Part shown: piece by piece, positions 12,908-24,340 of the stretch
Position numbering within the stretch: position 1 is the stretch's first letter
How the letters are laid out: every line of letters starts with the position of its first letter
Assembly: GCA_949317995.1 (NCBI GenBank)
Contig: OX439040.1
Coordinates: 70,529,972 to 70,593,971 of the forward strand
Length of the DNA: 64,000 bases
Direction: 5' to 3'
DNA from: Acholoe squamosa
Lineage: Eukaryota; Annelida; Polychaeta; Phyllodocida; Polynoidae
Notes under the pieces: generated by a model
Databases searched by the model: none
What the model was told of the DNA's origin: nothing
What the model saw: only the letters and a program-made list of their open reading frames with translations
Made by a program: the position numbers and the translations under genes

Positions 12908-13080
12908 GTTCAAGTCAGCTTCATTTCAATGCTGTCAAGGTCTCAAGCTGTCAACTCATGCAAACCAACGTGTGACAGGTATCATGGTGCATGGTGAACT
13001 CTATGTCTTGCTATATGAACAAAGTCAATTTCATTTCACTGCTGCCAAGGTGTCAAGCTGTCAACCCACGCAAACCAACT
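12908..13080 (+). repeat. Two-copy diverged tandem repeat of about 109 bp
   Basis: CTTCATTTCAATGCTGTCAA and then TCAAGCTGTCAACTCATGC near 12920-12965 recur near 13029-13075 as ATTTCATTTCACTGCTGCCA and then TCAAGCTGTCAACCCACGC. The offset is about 109 bp. The 85-codon frame at 12852-13109 simply crosses it. Confidence 0.7.
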
Positions 13081-13140
13081 ATATAGAGCTATATATATAT
13101 AGAACATGACTATACTACACCTTTTGGTCATTTGGAAAGA

Positions 13141-14379
13141 TGTTACCAAGTATTTATTAATGCCATAAATTGCAACATAATGATTATATTAATGCATATA
13201 ATATGAGGCATGAATACATATACCTCCATATGAGCATTCACGGTCCACCGATCACCAGTTATGTAAATATGTAATGTAGGGGACCAAAGTGACCGACCTC
13301 ATGGTTCACTGAACATGTAAAATAATGCATATAAATTTTAATGGACAAAAGTGTGCGACCTCATGGTTCACTGCACATGCAAAATGATGCATATACATGT
13401 AAATGGACAATATGCAACACCGGTCATGGTTTAGTGACCCGCTAGGACTCTATAGGGGGACAAAAGATGTTAAGCATAATGTGTCGTGAACTTCTGGCGC
13501 CGCTAATTCCATCTAATTGACGTCATGGCCTAGATAATAGACACGGCCTGGTGACAAAAAGTCCCATTATTAAGGGCGCTAGGCCACCAAGAGTGTTTGA
13601 AGCTCCCGGTGCACCACATGGGCTATGGGCTACAGATAGCTGACAGTTACCCCTCTGCACATGCGCAGTTACAGTTGCGCAGGTGCACACATCACCGAGA
13701 TACAGGCCATTGAACATGCCAAACTGACAGGGACAATGGGGATGCCGCACTGATGATAGGGGAGTCCTATGTACCCCCAGGGACATCAAAGACTCAGCAC
13801 TAATGGACAACGGCAGTTGCTGTTGGCTCCAGCTAGTCTGGAGGAAGGAAGCTAGGGTAGGCCTTATAAGCTGAGCCCTAGCCTCCGTCCAGTCAGTATG
13901 CAGTGGGACACCTCCAAGACACCATCTTCAGTCCAGCTCTCTTGAGCCTGCTATGCGCCTGCCACAAGAACTCTCTGCTGGGTTAGACTATGTCAGCCAG
14001 ACATAGGACTAAACCCCACTAGTGGCCAGGGGCTATATTCTACCATCAACCTACAAGAGGATAATGTTACTTGTATTTTTCATACTATCCCTCTATCAGC
14101 AGACCAGGAGCTAGGTTGTGGGAACCAACCTAGGACCTATATTGGACAGTGTCTTGCTATTATATTATATATGGGCGGAACACTTATTTTATTTACTGTG
14201 TGTGAAATACCTGTGTATTGATATTTGTAGTACTGATAAAAAAGTTTTGCCTAAACCTTGAATAAACTGGTGATAACTGGGATCCATATAAGAACTTGAT
14301 ATTCTTACTCAATAAAAACACTAGTCATATGATATTTCTCATATGACAATTTGATCATACACATATTCCTCATATGACA
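13141..14379 (+). mobile_element. Solo LTR of a Ty3/gypsy-type element
   Basis: The segment starts TGTTAC, ends TGACA (the TG...CA rule for LTRs) and is bounded on both sides by the 4-bp direct repeat AAGA (13137-13140 and 14380-14383). It shares ordered blocks with the LTR at about 49862-51223: GCGACCTCATGGTTCA, a GGCTCCAG...GTCTGGAGG block, GGTGATAACTGG after AATAAA, and CTAGTCATATGATATTTCTC near the end. A TATAAG (about 13866) and AATAAA (14261) sit where an LTR promoter and polyadenylation signal are expected. No internal region is attached, so it arose by LTR-LTR recombination. It is a diverged relative of the 50-kb LTR, not a recent copy. Confidence 0.85.
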
Positions 14380-14530
14380 AAGACACAGAGATGTGGAATC
14401 ATACACTCTTATTTCTATTTTATCATCTAAATGACACAGTGGGTCCTCACCTGAGCTGGCCATGGTAGTTTCGGCATGGAAAACAGGGGTAATCCGTAAC
14501 AGAGAAAGTATCAAAGCCCTTGAGTAGTAT

Positions 14531-14573
14531 ATAGGGGTAAACTCAGCGCATAGCTACAGCTAATGAAATCCGT
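14531..14573 (+). repeat. Short dispersed repeat B, copy 1
   Basis: GGGGTAAACTCAGCGCATAG and the following CTACAGCTAATGAAA recur at 24442-24486 with few changes. This is too short to classify. Confidence 0.65.
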
Positions 14574-14599
14574 TTGACCTACTTACAACCGGAAGTGAC

Positions 14600-15085
14600 C
14601 TAGTTTTAAAGGCAGGAAATTTGAAATCTTGAGTTTTGATTGGTTAAGAGACTGGAAGTGACATCATGACCTAGTTTCTTGAGCTCTGATTGGTTGAGAG
14701 TTTCGAAGGCGGGAAGTTTGAAATTTTGCAATTGAAGGTGTGAGAGATGGTTGCCATGACAACAAAAAACATAAACAAATGTGTTGTTGTCATAGAACAA
14801 TGATGTGACCTTGACCTTGACAAACTTCATTTTGACCTGACACCTAGCGGATATTGTTGAAACTTGTTTTAGCTAAACCTAATGAAACCCTCTTCTGGTT
14901 GAAAAAAACAAACTAGTGGCACCCTGACACCTAGTGGATATTATTGGAACTGCTCATAACTGCGTTGAGTGGAGCCCCCTTGTGATTAAAAATCTTAGTG
15001 ACGACTTAACGTTCGATACCTAGTGGTTGTTATTGGAACTACTTATAGCTGGGTTTAGTGGAGCCTTTTTATGTGCTGATTGCTT
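14600..15085 (+). repeat. Local tandem repeats (TTGATTGGTT blocks and a CACCTAGTGG unit)
   Basis: Near 14630-14705, TTGAGTTTTGATTGGTTAAG recurs as TTGAGCTCTGATTGGTTGAG. From about 14835 to 15085, a unit containing ACACCTAGTGGATATTATTGGAACT, then CATAACTGGGTT, GTGGAGCC, occurs three times in diverged form, spaced roughly 95 bp apart. No coding content was seen. Confidence 0.65.
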
Positions 15086-15693
15086 TATACATGATCTTGT
15101 CTCAAGTTTTGATTGGTTGTTGACATTTGTGTAATACTTATTGAATTTTAGGGGAGATGTGATATTGATACAATTAAACTGTTATGACAAGAAAATGAAA
15201 TGTGTATTTAACTCAACACAACACAACGCAGGGCTTTTTTTACTTGTATTTCATTTTTATTTTACAGACAACCTCAACATACGAATGTGCTTTTATCATT
15301 AGCAGGTTTTGTACATTTGCAACAGAAAGAGCTGTTTGCGGTTAGTGATTTTGCTCTTGTCCAATGCATCAATTTTAAGATTTCATTCCAGGTATTAAAA
15401 TAACATGTGTCACTGATTTTAGCTATGTTTGCAATAGCAGGCTTTAAATGATGTGTAAGTCAGAAAGTAGGCGGAGTTGTTTTTCACTGAAGCTAAAAGT
15501 CCTGAAAGGTATCCTTCCTTGAAATTTAGCTCGAATGAAAAATGACTTTTCACCCCAACCAAGTTTAAAGCTGAAAGTTCCAAGTTCTGTTGTATACAGA
15601 TGAAACATGGTTTCACCACACATTTTGTCAACTTTAGAAAACTTTTACGATGTTAGACACACCCACTTTGGGGTAAATTTTTAGTTTCTGTAT
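15086..15693. other. Non-coding stretch
   Basis: No supported feature. Frames at 15419-15631 show no recognisable motif. Confidence 0.35.
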
Positions 15694-15779
15694 GTATGTA
15701 TGTATGTATGTATGTATGTATGTATGTATGTATGTATGTATGTATGTATGTATGTATGTATGTATGTATGTATGTATGT
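15691..15779. repeat. (GTAT)n microsatellite
   Basis: About 22 copies of a GTAT tetranucleotide. On the minus strand it generates a false repeat peptide of Thr-Tyr-Ile-His. Confidence 0.95.
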
Positions 15780-15919
15780 TGTAAATTTTTGTACGCCAAC
15801 ACACTAATCTTTTACCGTTGTTATGTTTACAGAAGTCGATGCAAATGACAAAAACATCCCAAAAAGCCACATTAAAGGACTTGTGGCTATGTATCATGAG
15901 TTCAATGCAACTTTCGAGT

Positions 15920-17610
15920 TTGTCCCGTTCCCAACCACTTTTACATTTGGACTACTCCAAATCACGATAAATTTTGATATCTTAGGTTTTTATTGGCCCA
16001 GGAGGTTGTGTTAGTTGTGCCCTTTCAGAAGATGTATGATTTACCCTATTGCTTTGTTATTCTTTTGTTAAAAGGGGGCAATACAATTCCATGTTTTTCA
16101 TCATATTCCTCTATTCAGTGATATAAAAAACAAATGCTAATCCACTATATGTAAGTGTTTTTGTGTTCATATTTATGTCTATACCATTGGCTATCATTTT
16201 AACCTATGGGCATGTTTTAGTAAGCAATCTGGTCAACATGGTATAGGTATATATGAGAAAATAGCAAAGTCCCATTCCCAACCACTTTTTAAAAGAGTCT
16301 TTAAAAATGAATGCTTCCCACCATATTTCTAATAATGATTTTCCTGAAGCTACAATAGTTGTACTATAAGTGAAATCCATATGTCTCTGAAGCAATGCCC
16401 AATCTTTCCTAGCCTCTGTCTCCTTATTTATCCATTCTCAGGATCTTCTAAACTTACCATGGTGCTTATGTCCCGTTCCCAACCACAAAAAATTAAGATA
16501 GTAGTATATCCATAGTTTTCATATTTAACTGTTTGCATAATATGCACAATTTAGCCCTATTTGAGCCCTAAAAGAAAATTTAATATAGAGCTTTTCTGGT
16601 CATTCATTTCTCTGCAACCCTTCATCAGTCACCACATGTGTCCTGTTCCCAACCACTTTTGTCCTGTTCCCAACCACTTCTTATAAGACACCATTGTTCA
16701 GTTCTACAATGCATTAAACTCACTCTAAGGCACATATTCCCTCCCCTTTGTTCTCCCATCCACTCATAACATAAAAATAAAGAAAATGCCAGTCATTGTT
16801 ATGATAATGTCCTGTTCCCAACCACTTGTGTCCTGTTCCCAACCATTTTTTTTCAAATGTAACATTATTCAATCTACCTCTTGTGAGACTCAATCGCAAT
16901 TACCTATCCCTTCACCTCGGTCGTCCCATTCACTCATGACATAGTAATGTCTCAGTATAATGAAGTAAATCACAGTCACTGTAATGATAGCATCTCATTC
17001 CGAACCACATTCTGTGTCCCGTTCCAAACCACTTTATTCTTGAAAGTGACATTCAGTTGTACACCTCAATCACCAGCACCAATCCCGTGGCTACTGTCCC
17101 CCCATCCACTGATTGCATAGAATTATGTCAATTTATTGTTTTACTCCTAGTCACTGTAATGATTATATTTTGTTCCCCATTACTCATGTCCCATTCCCAA
17201 CCACTTATGTCCTGTTCCCAACCACTTCTTTAAAGAAAAGTAACATTACTCGGTTTTTGTCATTCATGAACCTCACTCACAAGCACCTGTTCCTTTGGCC
17301 CCGTCCCTCCTTTAGCTCAGCACATGGAATTACATCAATATGATGAATAGACCCCAGTCAGTATAATGATAATGTCCTGTTCCCAACCACTTCTTGTCCC
17401 GTTCCCAACCATATTTTAAATGTGACTTTGTACAGTTCTACCACACATGAAAATCACTTACCACTGGCCATATCCTTTCCCCTTCCTTCATACTAACTCA
17501 TGACAAATTTCTTACTATGTATCCTTTAGAATTTCACCTACATATATGTATATACTGATCATATCCTGCTCCCAATCACCTTTGTCCTGTTCCCAACCAC
17601 TTTACATGGT
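15920..17610 (+). repeat. Diverged tandem array (about 185 bp) with a conserved 20-bp box
   Basis: TGTCCYGTTCCCAACCACTT or close variants occur at about 15924, 16271, 16470, 16640, 16662, 16809, 16831, 17020, 17188, 17208, 17373, 17396, 17563 and 17585. From 16640 on they come mostly as pairs about 22 bp apart, and the pairs recur every 170-200 bp. The intervening sequence is also related (a CATTNTTCAGTTCTAC-like block, then CCCATCCACTCATGACATA, then CAGTCACTGTAATGAT) but far more diverged than the box. One inverted copy lies near 17940. No coding potential is evident. Confidence 0.85.
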
Positions 17611-18400
17611 TGAGTATATTGAAATTTATGAAAACATCTTTGTGGATATGGTTCTCACCTAGGATAACAATTTAAGGGGAAGGTTTTGCAGTATCCCTGG
17701 GACCAAAAGTATTACTCTAGCCCTATTTGTTTACCTTGTACAAAATTTCAAAGTTTAGTATAAATTCTTGCAAAAAAAGGGGTGAAAATTCAAATTTAGG
17801 GAGGCTGGGGTCTTAAATCCCTAATGAGATAAGTGGAAAGGATGTTACAGCTATGAAGTATGTTTATGAACAAATAATTTTCCATAGAAAATGTATAGAA
17901 GGTTTGGATATTAAAGACTATCTATGAGGACAAAATAAAGTGGTTGGGAAAGGGACAGAATGGGGTACCATATGTCTGAAGAGGTGCCATGGGGGGAGTG
18001 CACATATTTAAGAAAAAACAACCTTGTATGGTCATCCATCAATAAATATAGTTTACTCATACAGATGGATTTAAGCCTACTACAGTTTTAGGTCTAACCC
18101 CTTCCCGATCCCTATGGATCCAAAAGTTGCATCAAACTCATGATACAGAGCCTTGTACATATTAACGCTAGTTAAACAGTGGTCAACAGTGTCTGGTTCA
18201 GCTCCTCCAAAATATTGAATGTTGTCTACAGGAATTGCTTCCCAGAAAAAAGGTTTTCTACACCTTTGCGTAACACACTAGATACATTATTGCCTGGAGT
18301 AATTACAGAAGGTTTACCTATGTTGCGCTCGACTGTGAATGGGGCACATATAAAACTCACAATCACTTTTTTCTTTTTTGTTTCTTGCACCTAGTTTTTT
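17611..18400. other. Non-coding stretch
   Basis: Apart from the inverted copy of the conserved box near 17940, nothing was recognised. A 71-codon frame at 18179-18394 has no identifiable domain. Confidence 0.35.
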
Positions 18401-18407
18401 TAGATTG

Positions 18408-18410
<3 letters not shown>

Positions 18411-18458
<48 letters not shown>

Positions 18459-18474
18459 ACACACACACACACAC
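18411..18474. repeat. (CA)n microsatellite
   Basis: CA dinucleotide run of about 64 bp with one TA interruption. Confidence 0.95.
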
Positions 18475-18648
18475 TATATCCACATGACAGAGTTTTACAC
18501 AGTGTACTGTGAGAATTACCTATTAATTTCATGCTATTTTGGCCTTATTTCCTTGTCGTTGCATATAGATGTAATAAAGTATCTTTTGGGGCTTTAGCTA
18601 GCTTCCTTCAAGGGGTAGAGTACACTACCACATTAGCCCAGTACACCT

Positions 18649-19803
18649 ATGAAGCTGTGCAGTAGTCCCACTCAAAACAAACAAGTGAGAGACACCTCAT
18701 TGACTGAAGGCTTCATTGACTTTCTCCTAAGCTGCCAGCAAGGCAAACATCAAAGTGCTGCCACTGTAATAGCTGACCTACAGCATGATCTTTGTAATAT
18801 ATACTCCTGGTGTTGTATATATAAACTGACTGTAAATACTGATAAGACCAAGCTACTCTGGACTGCCCCAAGCCTGTTATATAATAGACTTAATTTAGCC
18901 CAGCAGTCGGTTAATTTAGGTGGTTCACCACTTGAAGTTGTTGAGAATTTCAACTATCTTGGTGTCATTGTGGATAGGGAATTGAATTTCTCCAAACACA
19001 TGGACAAGATCAAGGCCACTTTCCAAACAAGATGTTACCAACTAAGAAAGCTAAGGAAATATTTAGACGGCAACCTGTGTTTAAAACTGTACAAACAAAT
19101 GGTTCTACCTTCGATTGAACATGCCAGTTTTATACACGAATGTGGACCAAATACCAATGTAAAAAAACTACAAACTATGCAAAACCATTGTTTAAGGTTA
19201 GTCTATGGCATAAAAGATCCCAGGGACATTTCAGTTCATGACTTACATGTAAGATCTCAATGCCAGCTACTCCAAGTCAGGCGTAACAAATCATTGTTAG
19301 GTATCATGTATGATGTATCAAAGGAAAGAGAACATGTGAGAGTGCCCACACGAGTACTTAGAGGCAATGATAAGATCCAACTTAAAGTTAGTAGATCAAC
19401 ATGTATGGTATATGATAAATGTCCTTTATCCCGCGGCAAAATACTTTGGGATAAGTTAAGCGGTGATATACAAAAAATTGATACCAAAAAGGAATTTATG
19501 TCAAAGTTATCGTAATCATGCTATATCATAAGTAGCTACAATATGTAAAGGCGACCGAGTCTGCAGTTTGACTTTATCTCATGATAAGCAATATACTACA
19601 CGGACCAGTATTACATCAATGAATGCCAGTCGGCGATGTGAAACATCTACCATGTACCTTTCTTGTAATCCGATCTCAGCGAATGTCTCATTTCTCTTTG
19701 ATTATTTGATTTTCTTTCTTTTGTTTGGCAAATCCTGAAAAGCTTCCTTTGTATGATGCTATTGTGCCAATAAAATTGTTAAACTCAAACTCAAACTCAA
19801 AGA
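18649..19803 (+). mobile_element. 5'-truncated LINE: reverse transcriptase thumb/C-terminal region and 3' tail
   Basis: A 288-codon frame (18649-19515) matches the C-terminal part of LINE reverse transcriptases. It has a KLTVNTDKTKLLW-like block (about residues 60-72), an NFNYLGVIVDRELNFSKHMD block (about 100-119), a single-Pro LPSIEHA block near 164 and an LQTMQNHCLRLVYGI block near 183. The catalytic YADD palm lies upstream of the truncation; only a degenerate RDTSLT remains near its place. About 270 bp of 3' UTR follows and ends in AAACTC repeats (about 19782-19803), a simple-repeat LINE tail. The copy is dead but looks younger than the LINE at 9.1-10.7 kb, since this frame is unbroken. 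Confidence 0.85.
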
Positions 19804-20890
19804 ATATAGAAGTCTGCCAAACAACCAGGCATCTTACAGATGAACAACACTCATTCTTATCCCGTTATTCACAGAGTTTTATCATAACCATCTCCATGTC
19901 CTTAGCCAATGTATTACCTGTTCTCTCACAATTTCCTTCTGTCATTTAAAGTTCCCTATCCTGATGACATCTCCCAATTCATAATCATCTCACATGATGT
20001 TAAAAGAGAAGGCAAGGCAGTAGGCAAGTTATTCTGGTCTTAGCCTATTATTAAGTAGTGTAGTGCTTTTACATGGAAGGTATTGATAATCACTATAGGA
20101 TTCTGACATCGCGGTGAATCCTAAGTCCATACAGGGATGCTCCCTGCATGGAGAGGGAAAGGCCTTCCCCAGCCCTGGAGTCCGGTTATACTAATCACTA
20201 CTTCTCATTCCTACCTTCATTTTCCATGATGCCCCTTGGCTGAGAGCTAGCCATTTCCAATCAATGCCCTCCAGAGCTCCAAATAGATGTGCATGGTCTA
20301 CTCCCTAAGCAGTTATTGGTGGGTGTATTTGTTGTTGAATGTGCATGCAATTGCTCAGGTGGTTACTCTCCTCCCATATAATCCTAGTGATCCCGATGTG
20401 TATAGGCTATCCACTCCTTTGGTCTAAAGGTCTCTGGCCATTAATTGGTAGCTCAGATATGTGTGCCTGAATCTCAATGTTTTTTTCCATGCTCACTCTA
20501 CACAGACTCTCCATTTTTATCCCAGAATTCCATAAATATACTACTTAAGAAGCCTCCTTTCCAATCGTTGTTATCTCAACGCGCCTGCTCCCAGAATTGT
20601 CTTAATCTAATATTATTCTTCCTATTATTCATCATTAGCCTCTCTGATTCTGCCGGTCCTAAACCAATTATTTCTTTTATTTTCAGATATATGGATCGAG
20701 CACCACCCAATTAATTCCCCTGAAACAACTCGTTTTGATCTGTTTCTTCTCAAAATACTTTATCAATAAACATCCACTACTCTGTCTTGCCTTACTGCCT
20801 TTTTCTTCATATTCCTATTGAATCCTTTACAGATCTTATTACTGTCAGCACTGCTGATAACATCGTTAGTATCCATAATTTCTCTATCAC
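19804..20890. other. Non-coding stretch
   Basis: No supported gene or repeat. The 89-codon frame at 20445-20714 is unrecognised and lacks domain features. Confidence 0.35.
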
Positions 20891-20897
20891 CATTGTA

Positions 20898-21090
20898 CAC
20901 CAGGATACTTGATAGAACACAACCTTAATGTTATCTTTTCTCTTTTTATCCACACAGGATACGTGATAGAACACAGTCTTTTACACAATATACACATGAC
21001 AGAATACAACCTTAAACTATACAATCTTTACTTTTACTTTTTACTTTTCCCACACAGGATAGTACATAATAGAACACAACCTTAACCTTT
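20898..21090 (+). repeat. Short tandem repeat with ACAGGATA...ATAGAACACA units
   Basis: Diverged copies of CAGGATA, then GATAGAACACAACCTTAA, occur near 20900, 20955, 20990 and 21055. No coding content. Confidence 0.6.
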
Positions 21091-21293
21091 GAATAACTTT
21101 TCAAAGTGGTAAATCTGACGTTTTAAATGTTTTTGTATCGTTTTTTTAAACCAGCTATAGGTTTTAAAAAGTTTGCCATCGTAAGTTTCCTTTTTTCTAT
21201 TTTCTCAGGTGCAAAAAGTGTCTATTTCCAGGCACAAAAAGTAAATTTTGTCATTTTTTTTCATTGTGCACACTACACTATAGTTTTTATGCA

Positions 21294-22830
21294 TTAAGAT
21301 GATACACTACAACACTTGTAACACTTGAGCAGCAGTTGTTGGACTGCTACATATACAACAATGCTATGAAATACATTTGATTTGACACAAGAAGAGCTGT
21401 TTACCAGATTAAAAAAACAAAACAAGAGAAACTGACCCCTGACCTTTGTTCTCTGGTAGAAACTCTTGTAGTCTTGTTCCAGAAGTGAGCCTGCACATGA
21501 TTGAAGAGTTTCATGCATTTGAGGTGTGATGGTGTGCCCACAGTGTGAGGGGCAGATGGGGTGCCATATGCTAGAAGGCACAGAAAGGTTTATTTCATTT
21601 ATATAGGACTGAGTGCCAATGTGGATTTTACCTACAACCTTGTAAAGGTTCACCAGAACCGAAACGGAAGAAAACACATCAGTGGAGATGTCTAAAGTCT
21701 CTACGAGGTTAGAAACGGCCGGCACTCTCTGGCAGGCTTGGTGTAAAATATCTTCGTAGTGCTTCAGGAGAGTTGGGCATTTGGTGATGAGCCATTTAAC
21801 CTGTGAAGGTGAAAGCTTAATACACCTTTCAAAGGGTCTATCTATGTTGAAGCGAATTGCCAACCCTTTTACCATGGCCTTCTTGTACATCTCTAGGCGT
21901 GAGTTCTTGTCACCTTCGGGGTAGAAAATTTGGTTAGGAGGGGGTGTAATATTTTGCCCCCTCACCTTTTCCACAGGCCAGTTCTTGGAAGTTAACTCAA
22001 GACTCTCATTTCTGCCTACAGAGCCAAGGTGTTGCGACCCTGCCACCAGCACCAGTGGTGGTGGTGGTGGTGCTGCTGCTGCTGCTCTAGAGGTTCTCTG
22101 CCTTTTCTTTTTTTCCACCGGTTCAGAACTGGTCCCTGACCCTGTGCCTGATGCCGTAGCTTTCTTCTTTCTCAAGTTGACTTTCTCACCAGTCAATAGC
22201 AGGGATGAAATGTCCAAAGGGCAGTTAACACCTTTTCACCTGCCTTTTTTAACTCCTTCGACTCCTCCTTCTCAACAACCTCAGGCTGAGACATGACAGG
22301 GTAAGTGTACGACGTGTCAACGTCTTTAGGTGAAGGTGGTGGTGGTGGTGCCGATGGTGTTAGCGCCTGTGCTGCTGCTGATGACACAACTTCAGTTAGC
22401 TCAGTGAAGTTTGTGAGGGTTGTAAGGTCGTTGTAGTAGTAGTCTGTAGAGGTTGCAGAATTAATGAACTGCTGTATGTCGAAACTAGACTCGCTGTTCT
22501 CCCCACTGTCTCATCCATTTTGCAACTCAGGCATTAAGGTTTCCTCCTCTGGAGTTTTATCCAGGGTCTGTGGCGAGTAAAACGGTGCCGGTGGTGCCGG
22601 TAGTGCCGGTGGTGCTTCCTCGTCACAGCAATGTTATAACAAGGTGCAGAGGGAGAACCCTCTGTAAAAGAGCACTGCAGTTTAAGGGGTAGTAGCTTCT
22701 TAGCTCTCGTTTTCAGTCTGCTTGGTATGATGACTGTGGAAATGGTGGTGGCAGCATAGTGAAGCTGTGACGGTGCGGTTGCAGCAACAGCGGTAGCAGT
22801 AAAAGCGCTCGTGTGACTATCGGTGAGCCG
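21294..22830 (-). pseudogene. Unrecognised decayed coding region, minus strand
   Basis: A 307-codon frame (22217 down to 21294) continues upstream in other frames to about 22830. The joins are a frame change near 22195-22215, where the 64-codon frame at 22387-22193 overlaps it; an in-frame TGA near 22515; and another frame change near 22620. The inferred product begins with Ala/Thr-rich and Pro-rich low-complexity stretches (polyproline, polyalanine) and a KKKRQR basic cluster that could be a nuclear localisation signal. A folded-looking segment follows (about residues 95-245 of the 307-codon frame) with FNIDRPFERCIKLSPSQ and INEINLSVPSSIW. The last two loosely recall single-strand-binding PC4/p15 coactivator domains, but I would not assign a family. 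It could be a host pseudogene or an ORF from a mobile element or old virus. The final roughly 50 codons read like intron or UTR sequence. Confidence 0.5.
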
Positions 22831-24300
22831 CTCACCACTCCTTATAAGCCCTGCTTTCCCCCCATCCCTCCAGTAGTAGTCTAATGAGCCTGTATATGCA
22901 ACCCTGTTTTGTTTAGGTTAGACAGCCCGCCAAGTTGCCACCGTGTGCAGTGCATTGAGCACCTCCCACACCAAGTATGTATTACCCTCCTCCCCCTTTT
23001 TCCCCCACCCCCACTTAAACTGACCACCGAGTTGCCACTCTGGTGCAAGACTCCTGCTTCACTAACTCTAACTTATCCACTTCTCACAAAAGAGAAATGG
23101 AGGTTTTTATTTCAGACATAAGGGGTGGTGTAGAAAAAGGTAAGCTGTTTCAACTGTGGCGGTATTGCCCAGAACAACATTCTTTAGAAGCCTTTGTTCC
23201 TCCCAATTTAATTTTTAAAGAGTGTTTCCTTCAAAACAAAACATCACAGCACCTTTGATAAAGAAAGACAAACATTCCTTTTGTCCATCCATAAAAAATA
23301 TTGACTACAAAAAAAGTTAAAAAAAATTGGCTGGTAGCAGGGATTGTGCTAACTCATCATTTTACATGGCACACAATTAAAAAATGTTCCCATACAGGAT
23401 GTTGAAAACTAGTAGTTTAGAACCCACCCTGTTTGCATGCTGCATCACTGCCATTGGCATCTGTCCTCCAGGATAGTGTGGATTTCAGCCTCCAGTCACA
23501 CTCATTCAAAACATTTTCTCACCACAATCCCCCCCCCCCCACAACAACAACACCAAACCACTGCACACTGGTCCGTGCTTGTATAATAAATGATTTTATA
23601 TTTGAGCTAACATGAAGGGTAGTCAAGGCAGGGATGCGCCTGACCAGACATGACACAGAATATGCTGGATTGACTCTCTTTACCATACCTCTAAAAAAAT
23701 ATACCCCTGCATTTTGTATATCGTCATGTGCAAATTAGCAGTTTACACGCTGTTTAAATTTTACAAACTGTTCACGACCAGCTGTGCTACACGCTCCAAA
23801 AGGATCAAAAGGCAACAGCACCACATGGAATGGTACCTGTGTTCCAATATAAAAGTTAGTAGTCAGATTTAACACCCAGCCTATCTTTAGTCCTACCCAT
23901 GACCTCTTTGTAATGTTAAGTCATATTTTGCCCCTACGTGAACTCTATGGTGAGCGCCAACTTTACACCATCGGCTCCGTGCTGCACGCTATGGTTATGC
24001 TAGGCTATTAAAAAAAAACCTAATAGTTCGTTTACACCCTGTATGCATGGTACACCACAGCCATACAAGCGTAAACATATACTTGTGCTCTAAGTGATCA
24101 AAAGGCAACCATTAGATTTTACCTTCTCCCCATACACCTCCAATCCCACTCATCATAACATTCTCTGTCATTGACGCGTGTGTGCTCCAGGACTAAAAAA
24201 GAGACAGTTGTAAGATTTACCCATGAAGGATAATCAGCTTTTACATCCTCCCGGTTTACTTGACATTATTAACATGTTCAAACTTATGAATTTAAACCCT
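22831..24300. other. Non-coding stretch with short repeated phrases
   Basis: Phrases such as CCCTGTTTGCATG and CCCTGTATGCATGG recur (about 23428, 24039, 24297), which suggests older copies of the duplication that is clearer at 24.34-25.15 kb. No gene is supported; the frames here are short. Confidence 0.4.
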
Positions 24301-24340
24301 GTTTGCATAATAATCGATTCCATGTATAAGGTGAAAAAAA

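Noticed and set aside
15634-15897. 87-codon frame with a Thr-Tyr-Ile-His repeat
   Set aside because: It is the GTAT microsatellite read on the minus strand.
15920-17610. CRISPR-like array of 20-bp repeats
   Set aside because: The spacers are long, mutually related and variable in length, the repeats come in pairs, and the window is clearly animal DNA. It is a diverged tandem repeat, not a CRISPR array.
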